The notes below the pieces were generated by a model that saw only the letters and a list, made by a program, of their open reading frames with translations, did no database searches and was not told where the DNA came from. A DNA stretch of 49,210 nucleotides. Source: JALORV01 sp044225415. GTDB taxonomy: Bacteria; Pseudomonadota; Gammaproteobacteria; Burkholderiales; Burkholderiaceae_F. The position numbers and the translations under genes are program-made. The stretch lies in contig JBGAIO010000006.1 in NCBI GenBank assembly GCA_044225415.1, positions 1 to 49,210 of the forward strand, in the 5' to 3' direction. How positions within the stretch are numbered: the first letter of the stretch is position 1; each line of letters opens with the position of its first letter. Shown piece by piece: positions 37,321 to 46,649 of the stretch.

Positions 37321-40257
37321 ATGAAACGACTGCTGACCGGCCTGCTGCTGCCGACCCTGTGCGCAGCCATTCAGATCGCTGCCGCCGCGCCCGCCGCTAC
37401 TTCGCCTGATGCGGCACGCCTGCAGACCTACCGGACCTGGATCACCGAGATGAAAGCCGCCCCGCGCGGCCCGTTCTCGGCGATCCGCTGGTTCTGCAAG
37501 GATGGCCGCGTGCTGCAGCCGCAGGACTATGCGTGTTCGCAGAAGGACCAGGGCTGGCAGCACGGGCTGTGGAGCGACCGCACCAACCAGCTGCGTGCGG
37601 CGAACTTCCGCATCGCGACGCTGCTCGCCGGCATCGACGTGCAGCAATTCATCGCCGAACCGGCGTTCTTCGACACCTACACGCAGCTGCTGGTCGAGCG
37701 CTTCCTGGTGGCGGCCGACGATGGCTGGATCTTCCGGCAGGCGCGCACCTATCGCGGCGCCATCCAGGAGGAGGACGAACGCGAGTCCGCGCGCAGGTTG
37801 CTCATCGCGCTGGCCGCGCGTCCCGACTGGGCCGGGCCGCGCTACCTCGCGCTGTACACCGGCGTGAAGATGCTGCCGCACGGCGCCGACACCGCGTCGG
37901 CACTGCGCGTGCGCAACCAGGCATCGGCGCTGGCCGATCGTGACGAGGCCTTCCAGCCGCTGCGGGTGCGCATCCACGGCACGCCGGACGCATCGGACGC
38001 GGCAGCCGTGCGCACGTACGCGGCCCGACAGAAGGACCCGGCGCTGCGTGCGCAGGCGGAGACGCTGGCCGCCGAGATCGATCGCATGTTCGCGCCGCGT
38101 CCGCTGCCGGATCTTCTGGCCGCGGGCGCGCGCAGCCTGACCGCGTCGCCGGTGCTGGCGGGCGAGCTGCGCGCCTCGCGCGAGCTGCTGCTGAAGGACG
38201 ACGGACCCGCGGCGCGCTACCTGGTGCTCGCGGGCCTGCTGGCCAGCGTGCGCGATGCGCTGCCGACGATCGCCGGCGGCGCGCAGCGCCTGCAGGCTCT
38301 GGACCTCGCCGTTGCCCTGGAGGCGGAGCATTTCAAGGCCGCTGCGCAGCTGCGCAGCGTGGCCGGCAGCATCGCGCGGGCCGATCAGCTGGTGCTGCTG
38401 TCGGCTGCGTCCGACGCTGCCTATGGCGCGGGCCTCATCAACCATCGGGAGCGCACCGAACTGCGCGCCAGCTTCAAGCGGCTGTCGGGCGACAGCATCG
38501 TTCTGAAGGACTACATGGCGGAGCTGCGCTATCTGGGCCTGATGCCCGGATGGAGTACGCAGCAGCTGCACCTGCAGTTCGGCGAGGCAATGACGCAGCT
38601 CGCGCAGATCGAACCGATGGCGGATCTGTTCATCCAGGACCAGCTGCGCGGCAGCTCGCTGCTGTTCTACTCGCTGGTGCTGGACACGCTCGCACGTGAC
38701 GCGAACCGGCTGGCGGGCGTGCAGCACAAGGTGCTGGGCCACGATGTGGGCACGGGTCTCAATGCGCTGAATCCAGGACTGGCGCGCGGCACGCTGCGGG
38801 CGCGGCCCGACATGAAGCGCGTCGAGGACTTCCGTCCCGACGGCATCTATGTGCTGCCGGAAACCGTCGCCGACCTGCCGCCACTGGCCGGCATCCTGAC
38901 CACCGGCGCCGGCAATCCGCTGTCGCACGTTCAGCTGCTGGCGCGCAATCTGGGCATTCCCAACGTCGCCATCGACGAGTCGCTGCTGTCCACGCTGCAG
39001 GCGGCGGACGGACAGCGCATCGTGCTGGCGGTCAGCCCCGCGGGCATCGTCGAGATCGCGGCCGACAATGCTTCGTGGGACAAGGTGTTCGGTGCCGCGA
39101 AGAGCGATGCGGGCGTGATCTTCGAGCCCGACGTGGCCAAGCTCGACCTCGGCAAGCGTGACTTCGTCAGCCTCGACGCGCTGCGCGCGCACGACTCCGG
39201 CCGCATCGTCGGGCCGAAAGCCGCAAAGCTGGGCGAACTGAAGTCGCGCTTTCCAGGACGTGTTGCGCCGGGCGTAGGCATCCCCTTCGGCGTATATCGC
39301 GAGGCCGTGCTCGATCGGCCTTATCGCAACACGAGCAAGACCGTCTACCAGTGGATGGTCGAGAGCTTCCGTGCGCTGGACGCACTGCCGCCGGGCTCGC
39401 CGCAGGCCGCCGCCGCCAGCGAGAAGCTGCGCGCGGAGATCTACGACATCGTCGCCAACACCGATCCGGGACCGCGCTTCCGCGAGCGGCTGAAGGCGGC
39501 GATGGACAAGGAGTTCGGCGCGAACTTCAAGGGCGGCGTGTTCGTACGCTCCGATACCAACGTCGAGGACCTGCCCGGCTTCACGGGCGCCGGCCTGAAC
39601 CTGACGCTCTTCAACATCGTCGGCTTCGACAACATCGTCAAGAGCATCTCGCTGGTGTGGGCCTCGCCCTACACGCAGCGCGCGTGGGCCTGGCGGCAGG
39701 CGCACATGAAGGGGCCCGAGCACGTCTACCCCGCTGTGCTGCTGCTGAAGACCGTGCCGTCGGACATCTCCGGCGTGATGATCACGCAGGACGTGGACTC
39801 CGGCGACCCGGGCAAGCTGTCGGTGGCCGTCAACGAAGGCGTCGGCGGCGCGGTGGACGGCCAGGCCGCCGAGTCGGTGCGCATCGATCGCGCGACCGGC
39901 GCGGTGCGGCTGATGGCCAGCGCCACTGCGGCGCGGCGCCTGGTGCCGCAGCCGGCCGGCGGCATCGCGAAGCTGCCGACCTCCGGCGCGGAGACGCTGC
40001 TGAAGGCCGGCGAAGTGCAGCAGCTGATAGCGTTCGCCAACGAAATCCCGAAGCAGTTTCCGCAGCTGGGCGATGACGGCAAGCCGGTGGCCGCCGACGT
40101 CGAGTTCGCCTTTGTCGACGGCCAGCTGTGGCTGCTGCAGATCCGCCCGTTCAACGAGAGCCGCGAGGCGCGCGGCGCCGCCCACCTGATCCAGATGGAT
40201 CGCGCGCTGCAGGCGAGCCGCGACCGCGTCGTCGATCTGCGCGAGGTTCCGAAATGA
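37321..40257 (+). CDS. Exported PEP-synthase/glucan-dikinase-like protein
   Basis: A 978-residue protein with a signal peptide (residues 1 to about 23, cleavage near AAAAP), a helical N-terminal region (about 30-500) without recognised family, a phosphohistidine swivel domain (about 505-580; NPLSHVQLLARN with His536) and a C-terminal PPDK_N-type ATP-grasp domain (about 625-945). ATP-grasp residues look intact: VGPKAAKLGEL from about 630, VRSDTNVEDLPGFTGAG (Arg743, Glu749), SGVMITQDVDSG, Glu928 in VEFAF and Gln940 in QIRPF. Order His-domain then ATP-grasp is that of glucan water dikinases, opposite to PEP synthase, and there is no PEP/pyruvate barrel. It probably transfers the beta-phosphate of ATP to an unknown acceptor outside the cytoplasm. 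Its stop overlaps the next ATG. Confidence 0.82.
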   Translation: MKRLLTGLLLPTLCAAIQIAAAAPAATSPDAARLQTYRTWITEMKAAPRGPFSAIRWFCKDGRVLQPQDYACSQKDQGWQHGLWSDRTNQLRAANFRIATLLAGIDVQQFIAEPAFFDTYTQLLVERFLVAADDGWIFRQARTYRGAIQEEDERESARRLLIALAARPDWAGPRYLALYTGVKMLPHGADTASALRVRNQASALADRDEAFQPLRVRIHGTPDASDAAAVRTYAARQKDPALRAQAETLAAEIDRMFAPRPLPDLLAAGARSLTASPVLAGELRASRELLLKDDGPAARYLVLAGLLASVRDALPTIAGGAQRLQALDLAVALEAEHFKAAAQLRSVAGSIARADQLVLLSAASDAAYGAGLINHRERTELRASFKRLSGDSIVLKDYMAELRYLGLMPGWSTQQLHLQFGEAMTQLAQIEPMADLFIQDQLRGSSLLFYSLVLDTLARDANRLAGVQHKVLGHDVGTGLNALNPGLARGTLRARPDMKRVEDFRPDGIYVLPETVADLPPLAGILTTGAGNPLSHVQLLARNLGIPNVAIDESLLSTLQAADGQRIVLAVSPAGIVEIAADNASWDKVFGAAKSDAGVIFEPDVAKLDLGKRDFVSLDALRAHDSGRIVGPKAAKLGELKSRFPGRVAPGVGIPFGVYREAVLDRPYRNTSKTVYQWMVESFRALDALPPGSPQAAAASEKLRAEIYDIVANTDPGPRFRERLKAAMDKEFGANFKGGVFVRSDTNVEDLPGFTGAGLNLTLFNIVGFDNIVKSISLVWASPYTQRAWAWRQAHMKGPEHVYPAVLLLKTVPSDISGVMITQDVDSGDPGKLSVAVNEGVGGAVDGQAAESVRIDRATGAVRLMASATAARRLVPQPAGGIAKLPTSGAETLLKAGEVQQLIAFANEIPKQFPQLGDDGKPVAADVEFAFVDGQLWLLQIRPFNESREARGAAHLIQMDRALQASRDRVVDLREVPK

Positions 40258-41531
40258 ACTGCATCCTTCGTTCGCTGGCGCACATCGCCGGCGCGACGGC
40301 CCTGCTCACCTGCGCGCCGGGCGCCGGCGCCTATCCGCTGGACGGCTATGGCGACACCGGCATCCGTCGCCTGGAAGCGAATCGCCTCGCGCAGGAGGGC
40401 AAGCTCGCCGACGTGAAGCAGCCGCCGGGCGCGCTGCTGCCGCTGCGCGACGTGCAGCTGCGCCTCGTGGGCCAGACCTTCGACCTGCCGCCGCCCGATG
40501 CGGAGTTCTCGCGCAAGGTCTCCGCGTTGCTTGCCGGCTCGATGGACAGCTACGGCGTGGCCGTGCTGGACCTGAGCGACCCGGCGCGCCCGCGCTATGC
40601 CGAGCAGCGTGGCGACTACAAGCAGAACGTCGGCAGCGTCGGCAAGCTGGTGGTGGTGCTGGCGCTTTTCCAGGCGCTGGCCGACATCTACCCGAACGAC
40701 CTCGAAGCGCGCCGCCGCGTGCTGAAGAACACGGTGGTGACGGCCGACGGCTTCTCGCAGTTCGACCACCACACGGTGCGCATCTACGACCCGGCAACGA
40801 AGAAGCTCACGCGACGCGCGGTGCAGGTGGGCGACAAGGCGACGCTGTACGAATGGCTCGACTGGATGCTGTCGCCGAGTTCCAACTCCGCGGCCGGCAT
40901 GGTGATGCGCGAGGTGATGCTGATGCGGCAGTTCGGCGCCGCGTATCCGCCGCCGGAAGACGAGATCCGCCGCTTCTTCTCGACCACGCCCAAGGCCGAG
41001 CTCACCGCGCTGTTCGAGCGTTCGTTCTTCGAACCGGTCACGAAGAATGGCCTGGACCTGGCCGCGCTGCGGCAGGGCAGCTTCTTCACCGCCACCGGCA
41101 AGCAGATCGTGCCCGGCGCCGGCGACAGCTACGGCACGGCACGCGAGCTGATGCGCTACCTGCTGCGCATGGAGCAGGGCCGGCTGGTCGACGAGTTTTC
41201 GAGCCTGGAGGTCAAGCGGCTGCTGTACGTGACCGAGCGCCGCATCCGCTATGCGTCGTCACCCGCGCTGTCCGACGCGGCCGTGTACTTCAAGTCGGGC
41301 TCGCTGTACGAGTGCGCGCCGGAACCCGGGTTCGTGTGCCGGCAGTACGCCGGCAACGTGAAGAACTACATGAATTCGACCGCGATCATCGAATACCCCG
41401 CCGCGGGACGCGAGCTCTATTACATGAGCACGCTGGTGACCAACATCCTGCGCAGGAACTCGGCCGCGGAGCATCAGGCGCTGGCGACGAGGCTGCAGCA
41501 GCTGATTGCGGGGGAGCACAAGGGGAAGTAA
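40254..41531 (+). CDS. Exported SxxK serine hydrolase (beta-lactamase/PBP-like)
   Basis: A 425-residue protein with signal peptide (about 1-26, AGAYP). Penicillin-recognising motifs: SVGK with Ser128 and Lys131, SSN at 209-211, and KSG at 347-349. Fold and motif spacing (81 and 136 residues) are larger than in class A beta-lactamases, with a long insertion before KSG that includes two Cys (YECAPEPGFVCRQY), so a D,D-peptidase or other periplasmic esterase/amidase is as likely as a lactamase. ATG 40254 overlaps the dikinase stop by 4 bp, so the two are translationally coupled and probably act together. Confidence 0.82.
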   Translation: MNCILRSLAHIAGATALLTCAPGAGAYPLDGYGDTGIRRLEANRLAQEGKLADVKQPPGALLPLRDVQLRLVGQTFDLPPPDAEFSRKVSALLAGSMDSYGVAVLDLSDPARPRYAEQRGDYKQNVGSVGKLVVVLALFQALADIYPNDLEARRRVLKNTVVTADGFSQFDHHTVRIYDPATKKLTRRAVQVGDKATLYEWLDWMLSPSSNSAAGMVMREVMLMRQFGAAYPPPEDEIRRFFSTTPKAELTALFERSFFEPVTKNGLDLAALRQGSFFTATGKQIVPGAGDSYGTARELMRYLLRMEQGRLVDEFSSLEVKRLLYVTERRIRYASSPALSDAAVYFKSGSLYECAPEPGFVCRQYAGNVKNYMNSTAIIEYPAAGRELYYMSTLVTNILRRNSAAEHQALATRLQQLIAGEHKGK

Positions 41532-41540
41532 ACAAATTGG

Positions 41541-41600
41541 ATCCCGGCCTGCGCCGGGATGACGCCCGAAGAGCTCCGCCGGCCCGGCGCAGGCCGGGGC
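41541..41600. repeat. REP-like inverted repeat between convergent hydrolase genes
   Basis: Left hairpin ATCCCGGC-CTGC-GCCGGGAT (41541-41560) and right hairpin GCCCGGC-GCAG-GCCGGGGC (41582-41599), flanked by AAATT on the left and AATTT on the right, so the whole forms a long imperfect palindrome. It contains GGGATGAC as in the other copies, and probably works as a bidirectional terminator. Confidence 0.78.
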
Positions 41601-41612
41601 CTAATTTGATCT

Positions 41613-42497
41613 TTAGCGCTGCAGCGCCGCCACCGGCGCCGGGCCGACGACCAGGTCGTGCATCCGCGGCGCCAGCTGCTCGAGCCACTGGCCGCCGCTC
41701 GCGTTCTGCGCCAGCCCCACGATGACGTAGCGCTGCTCGCCATACTCGACGAGTGCGCTGTCCGCGTGGAAGTCCTGCCAGCTGCCGGACTTGCGATAGA
41801 TCTGCACGCCGGGGCGGGCGTCCAGCCCCTTGACGAACTTGTGGTGGATGCCCGGCCGTGACAGCACGTCGAGCATCAGCGCGTTGAAGCGCGGCGTCAG
41901 CAGCGCGTCGTTGGCCAGCAGGTAGTACAGGCGCGCCACCTGGAATGCGGTCGCGCCGTGCGACAGGTTGTGCACCGGATCGCGCTGCAGCGCGGCTTCC
42001 TTGCCGTAGGGCTTGCCGACCCACAGTCCACCCGTACCCCGCGGGTCGTACAGCGCGAAGCGGTCCGACTGCAGGATCTCCGCCAGTCGCGGCACGCCGA
42101 TCCAGCCCAGCGCGCGGCTGGCATCGTCGTTGCTCGAGAAACGGATCATGTTGTTGATCGTGGCGAGCCGCGCGGCGTCGAGTGTCAGACGGCCGATTTC
42201 GGTCTCGGCCAGCACGCCGAGCAGGATCGCGATCTTGGGCAGGCTCGCGGCATACACCATCGCATCGCCATTGAGCATCGCCAGCCGCGGCGACCGGCCG
42301 CGCGTCACGTCGACCAGCGCCAGCGACAGATGTCCGGCGGTCACGTCCCGGTCGAGACCCAGTTCGTGCACCACCTGTTCGAGACCGCGCTGCAGGCCGG
42401 CATCCTGCGCCTGGCGCAGATCGGGCAGCGGCGCGCGCTGAGCATGCGCCGACAGGCCGGCGCAGACGAGCAGGACGAAAGCGTAGAAGTAGCGCAT
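41613..42497 (-). CDS. Class A beta-lactamase-like serine hydrolase
   Basis: A 294-residue exported protein (signal peptide to about 19, LSAHAQ) of class A beta-lactamase size. Motifs: SLPK with Ser85 and Lys88; SND at 122-124 in place of SDN; KSG at 236-238. The Glu166-type omega-loop signature ExxLN is not obvious, so hydrolysis of beta-lactams is doubtful; similar proteins are listed simply as serine hydrolases. ATG 42497 gives a proper signal peptide, and the longer frame to 42674 is not conserved. It converges on the coupled hydrolase at 40254-41531. Confidence 0.83.
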   Translation of the reverse strand: MRYFYAFVLLVCAGLSAHAQRAPLPDLRQAQDAGLQRGLEQVVHELGLDRDVTAGHLSLALVDVTRGRSPRLAMLNGDAMVYAASLPKIAILLGVLAETEIGRLTLDAARLATINNMIRFSSNDDASRALGWIGVPRLAEILQSDRFALYDPRGTGGLWVGKPYGKEAALQRDPVHNLSHGATAFQVARLYYLLANDALLTPRFNALMLDVLSRPGIHHKFVKGLDARPGVQIYRKSGSWQDFHADSALVEYGEQRYVIVGLAQNASGGQWLEQLAPRMHDLVVGPAPVAALQR

Positions 42498-42787
42498 GCG
42501 GTGAAGGAACGGGCGGATCGATGATGCCTGCAGCGCGACTGCGGCAATCGCGCAGGGAGGCCGCCCGTCAGGGCCGATTCTAGTGGATGGACCTGCTATG
42601 GACGCCTGCGCCGGACCAAGGTTCCGTCCGCCGGGCGGCCTCGCCTTACAATGGCATCCCATGTTTCGAGACAAAGCCTCCTTGCTGATCGTCGCGGGCG
42701 CCTGCCCGCGAATGTGCCGGCCGTCGCTCTGACCGCCCGCCGCCCCTCACGGGCGCGCCTCGTTCAACCCTGCGCACGACCGACGCC
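42498..42787. other. Divergent intergenic region upstream of metG
   Basis: 290 bp between the divergent serine hydrolase and metG. GC-rich inverted stretches (GGGCGCCTGCCCGCG near 42697 and CGGGCGCGCC near 42750) could fold in the metG leader, but no T-box or recognised riboswitch was seen and no clear promoter boxes were found. Confidence 0.4.
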
Positions 42788-44884
42788 ATGACGCCACGCC
42801 AGTTCTTCGTCACTACCGCCCTGCCCTACGCCAACGGGCCGCTGCACATCGGCCACATCATGGAATACATCCAGGCCGACATCTGGGTGCGCTTCCAGAA
42901 GATGCTCGGCCATGCGGTGCACTTCGTCGGCGCCGAGGACGCGCACGGCGCGCCGATCATGATCGCCGCCGAACGCGCGGGCAAGACGCCGCAGCAGTTC
43001 ATCGCCGAGGTGCGCGCCACGCGGCCGCGCTACCTCGACGGCTTCCACATCGGCTTCGACCACTGGCACACGACGGATTCGCCGGAGAACGTCGAGCTGT
43101 CGCAGTCGATCTACCGCGCGCTGCAGGCGGCGGGGCTGGTGGGCACGCGCACCATCGAGCAGTTCTACGACCCGGTGAAGGGCATGTTCCTGCCGGACCG
43201 CTACATCAAGGGCACGTGCCCGAAATGCGGCGCGAAGGACCAGTACGGCGACAACTGCGAGGTGTGCGGCACGACCTACGCGGCCACCGAACTCATCGAG
43301 CCCTATTCCGTGCTGACCGGCGCGCGGCCCGAACTGCGCAGCTCCGAGCACTACTTCTTTCGTCTCTCCGATGTACGCTGCGTGGACTTCCTGCGCGGCT
43401 GGACCGCCGGCCGCAATCGGCACGGCGAGCCCGTTCTTCAACCCGAGGTCTACGCCAAGACGCAGGAGTGGCTGGGCAAGGGCGCAGAAGAGGCCGGCAA
43501 GGGGCTGGCCGACTGGGACATCTCGCGCGACGCGCCGTACTTCGGCATCCCGATTCCCGATGCGCCGGGCAAGTTCTTCTACGTGTGGCTCGATGCGCCG
43601 ATCGGCTACCTCGCATCGCTGAAGGCGTACTTCGACAGCGGCAAGGCGCGCGCGGCGGGCGAAACGCGCAGCTTCGACGAGTTCGTCGCGGCCGACGACG
43701 TCGAGCAGGTGCACTTCATCGGCAAGGACATCGTGTACTTCCACACGCTGTTCTGGCCGGCGATGCTGAAGTTCTCCGGCCGCAAGGTGCCGGACAACGT
43801 CTACGTGCACGGATTCATCACCGTCAGCGGCGAGAAGATGAGCAAGAGCCGCGGCACCGGCATCGACCCGCTGCGCTATCTCGAACTCGGCATGAACGCG
43901 GAGTGGTTCCGTTACTACGTCGCCGCCAAGCTCAATGGCCACGTCGAGGACGTCGAGTTCAATCCCGACGACTTCGTCCAGCGCGTCAACAGCGACCTGA
44001 TCGGCAAGTACGTCAACATCGCCAGTCGCGCGGCGAGCTTTCTCGCGCGCCAGTTCGAGGGACGCCTGTCGCCGCCGACCGAAGTGCCTGCAGGCAGCCA
44101 TGCGACGGCGCTGGCCTCTGCGCCCGAGATCGCCGAGTGCTATGCGCAGCGCGAGTTCGGCAAGGCGCTGCGCGAGGTGATGCGGCTGGCCGACGTGGCC
44201 AACGAGGCCTTCGACCGTGCGAAGCCGTGGGAACTGGCGAAGGACCCGCAGCAGCGCGGCCCGCTGCAGGACGTGTGCAGCGACGTCATCCGCTGCTTCC
44301 ACGCGCTGACGATCTACCTGGCGCCGGTGCTGCCGGCCACCGCGCAGCGCGTGGCGCGGGACCTGTTCGGCCTGTCGCGCGACTTCCGCTGGGACGACCT
44401 GCGGGGCGGCATCGACCACATTGCACCGTACAAGCACCTGATGACACGCATCGAGACGAAACAGATCGACGCGCTGCTCGAGCCACCCGCCGAAGCAGCG
44501 CCACCGCCGGTTGCCGTGCTGCCCGGCGGTGCCGCCATCGCCGATACCATCACCATCGACGACTTCGCGAAGCTCGACTTCCGCATTGCGCGCATCGTCG
44601 CCGCCGCGCACGTGGCCGGCAGCGACAAGCTGCTGCAACTCACGCTCGATGCCGGCGAAGGCCGCGAACGCACGGTGTTCTCCGGCATCAAGTCCGCGTA
44701 CGACCCGGCGACGCTGGTCGGACGCCTGACGGTGCTGGTCGCGAACCTCGCGCCGCGCAAGATGAAGTTCGGCGTCAGCGAGGGCATGGTGCTGGCCGCC
44801 AGCCACGCGGATGAGAAGAGCCACCCCGGCATCTTCCTGCTGGACCCCGACGAGGGCGCAATGCCCGGCATGCGGGTGAAGTAG
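42788..44884 (+). CDS. metG: Methionyl-tRNA synthetase
   Basis: Charges tRNA-Met. The 698-residue class I synthetase is of MetG1 type: HIGH motif at 20-23 (LHIGHIMEY), zinc knuckle CPKC...CEVC with Cys144, 147, 157 and 160, KMSKS at 350-354, an anticodon-binding helical domain, and a C-terminal Arc1p/Trbp111-like tRNA-binding domain (about 590-698; DFAKLDFRIARIVAAAHV) used for dimerisation. All parts look intact. The second SulP gene follows after 25 bp. Confidence 0.97.
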   Translation: MTPRQFFVTTALPYANGPLHIGHIMEYIQADIWVRFQKMLGHAVHFVGAEDAHGAPIMIAAERAGKTPQQFIAEVRATRPRYLDGFHIGFDHWHTTDSPENVELSQSIYRALQAAGLVGTRTIEQFYDPVKGMFLPDRYIKGTCPKCGAKDQYGDNCEVCGTTYAATELIEPYSVLTGARPELRSSEHYFFRLSDVRCVDFLRGWTAGRNRHGEPVLQPEVYAKTQEWLGKGAEEAGKGLADWDISRDAPYFGIPIPDAPGKFFYVWLDAPIGYLASLKAYFDSGKARAAGETRSFDEFVAADDVEQVHFIGKDIVYFHTLFWPAMLKFSGRKVPDNVYVHGFITVSGEKMSKSRGTGIDPLRYLELGMNAEWFRYYVAAKLNGHVEDVEFNPDDFVQRVNSDLIGKYVNIASRAASFLARQFEGRLSPPTEVPAGSHATALASAPEIAECYAQREFGKALREVMRLADVANEAFDRAKPWELAKDPQQRGPLQDVCSDVIRCFHALTIYLAPVLPATAQRVARDLFGLSRDFRWDDLRGGIDHIAPYKHLMTRIETKQIDALLEPPAEAAPPPVAVLPGGAAIADTITIDDFAKLDFRIARIVAAAHVAGSDKLLQLTLDAGEGRERTVFSGIKSAYDPATLVGRLTVLVANLAPRKMKFGVSEGMVLAASHADEKSHPGIFLLDPDEGAMPGMRVK

Positions 44885-44909
44885 CGCCGCTGCCGCCTGG
44901 AGAAAGACG

Positions 44910-46640
44910 TTGGCCACGCCTCCAACCCTGCTCGACGAAACGCGTGCGCACCTTGCGAAGGTCCCGCTCGCCACCTTCCGACCGTACCTGCTCGACGCGC
45001 TGCGCGGCTATGACCGGGCGCGCTTCGTAAAGGATCTGTCGGCCGGCGTGACCGTCGGCATCGTCGCGCTGCCGCTGGCGATGGCCTTCGGCATCGCCAG
45101 CGGCGTGGCGCCTGCGCAGGGCATCTTCACCGCGATCATCGCGGGGTTCCTGATCTCCGCACTGGGTGGATCGCGGGTGCAGATCGGCGGACCCGCGGGG
45201 GCCTTCATCGTCATCATCTACGGAATCATCGAACGCTACGGGCTGGCCAATCTGCTGATCTCGACGATTTGCGCCGGTGTGCTGATGTTCGGCATGGGAT
45301 TGCTGAAGATGGGCAACCTGGTCCGCTACATACCGGTGTCCATCGTCATTGGCTTCACCAACGGCATCGCGGTGCTCATTGCGGTGTCGCAGGTCAAGGA
45401 TTTCCTCGGCCTGCACATCGAGCGCATGCCGGCCGATTTCTTCCACCAGATCGAGATGCTGTGGAACCAGCTTTCGACGGTGAATCCGTATGCGGTCGGC
45501 ATCGCCTTCGCTTCGCTGGCGCTTGTCGTCGCGTGGCCGAAGTCCTATGCGATGGGCCATACGCCATGGCGGCGCTGGTTGGCGCACGTTCCCGGTACGA
45601 TCGTCGCGCTGGCGCTCGCCACGCTGGTGGTCAACCTGTTCAACCTGCCGGTGGAGACCATCGGATCGAAGTTCGGCGGCATACCTCAGGCCCTGCCGGC
45701 CTTCGCGCTGCCCGAGTTCTCGTGGGAACTGGTGAAGCAGCTCGTGGCGCCGACCATCACGATCGCGCTGCTGGGCGCGATCGAGTCGCTGCTGTGCGCG
45801 CGCATCGCCGACAACATGATCGAAGACCGCCATGATCCCAACCAGGAACTGATGGCGCAGGGCGTGGCCAACTTCGTCGCACCTTTCTTCGGCGGCATTC
45901 CGGCGACGGGCACGGTGGCGCGCACTGTCACCAACATCAAGAGCGGCGCCACCAGCCCGATCGCCGGCATCGTGCATGCCGCGACGCTTCTGGCCACCGT
46001 GCTGATCGCCGCGCCGCTGGCGAGCGGCATACCGCTCGCGGCGCTGGCCGCGATCCTGATGTTCGTCGCGTGGAACATGGGCGAATGGCGCGAGTTCGCC
46101 CGGCTCAGGCAATTCGCACTCACCTATCGCACCATCCTGCTCGCGACGTTCTTTCTGACCGTGGTGTTCGACCTGACGGTGGCCGTCGAGGTGGGGCTGG
46201 TGCTGTCGAGCCTCTTCTTCATCTACCGCATCTCGCAACTCACGCGCGTGGAGCGCATCGCAGTGGCCGACGAGGGCAGTGCCGGCATCGAGGCTTATCG
46301 GCTGTACGGATCGCTGTTCTTCGGCGCGGTATCGAAACTGGAGGCGCTGACCGATCCCGCACGCCATGCCGGCAGCGACGCGCCGCGCGTCATCGTGCTC
46401 GACATGGTGCAGCTCATCTCGCTGGACACCACCGGACTGGAAACGCTCGAAGGCCTGCGCCGGCAACTGGCCAGGCGTGGCGGCGCGCTGATCCTGGCCG
46501 GCGCGAACGAACAGCCGATGTCGCTGCTGCGGCGCTCCGGGTTCCTTGATCACGTCGGCGCCGGCAACGTCGTCCCCGACCTCGCCGCCGCGCTGCACCG
46601 CGCCCGCACACTGGCGGCGGAAGGCGCGACGTCCAGCTGA
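44910..46640 (+). CDS. SulP family anion transporter with STAS domain
   Basis: A 576-residue SLC26/SulP transporter (BicA/DauA-like). Membrane domain about 40-430: SAGVTVGIVALPLAMAFGIA, GGSRVQIGGPAGAFIVIIYG, FFGGIPATGTVARTVTNIKS. STAS domain about 450-565 with VLDMVQLISLDTTGLETLEG. Unlike the 29.4-kb paralogue it has no cNMP domain. The start is TTG 44910, with a good GGAGA ribosome site and full-family N-terminus; no ATG is available nearby. Substrate may be bicarbonate, sulfate or dicarboxylate. Confidence 0.9.
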   Translation: MATPPTLLDETRAHLAKVPLATFRPYLLDALRGYDRARFVKDLSAGVTVGIVALPLAMAFGIASGVAPAQGIFTAIIAGFLISALGGSRVQIGGPAGAFIVIIYGIIERYGLANLLISTICAGVLMFGMGLLKMGNLVRYIPVSIVIGFTNGIAVLIAVSQVKDFLGLHIERMPADFFHQIEMLWNQLSTVNPYAVGIAFASLALVVAWPKSYAMGHTPWRRWLAHVPGTIVALALATLVVNLFNLPVETIGSKFGGIPQALPAFALPEFSWELVKQLVAPTITIALLGAIESLLCARIADNMIEDRHDPNQELMAQGVANFVAPFFGGIPATGTVARTVTNIKSGATSPIAGIVHAATLLATVLIAAPLASGIPLAALAAILMFVAWNMGEWREFARLRQFALTYRTILLATFFLTVVFDLTVAVEVGLVLSSLFFIYRISQLTRVERIAVADEGSAGIEAYRLYGSLFFGAVSKLEALTDPARHAGSDAPRVIVLDMVQLISLDTTGLETLEGLRRQLARRGGALILAGANEQPMSLLRRSGFLDHVGAGNVVPDLAAALHRARTLAAEGATSS

Positions 46641-46649
46641 CGCAGGGTG

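Noticed and set aside
34840..40185. A 1781-residue open frame on the minus strand
   Set aside because: It runs antisense through apbC, the transporter and the dikinase genes, is rich in Arg/His/Gln/Gly and matches no family; such shadows are expected at this GC content.
41613..42497. Antibiotic-resistance class A beta-lactamase
   Set aside because: SND and KSG variants and no clear omega-loop Glu; not surrounded by mobile elements.
42764..44974. Long minus-strand open frame opposite metG
   Set aside because: Exact antisense of an intact metG with no family resemblance.
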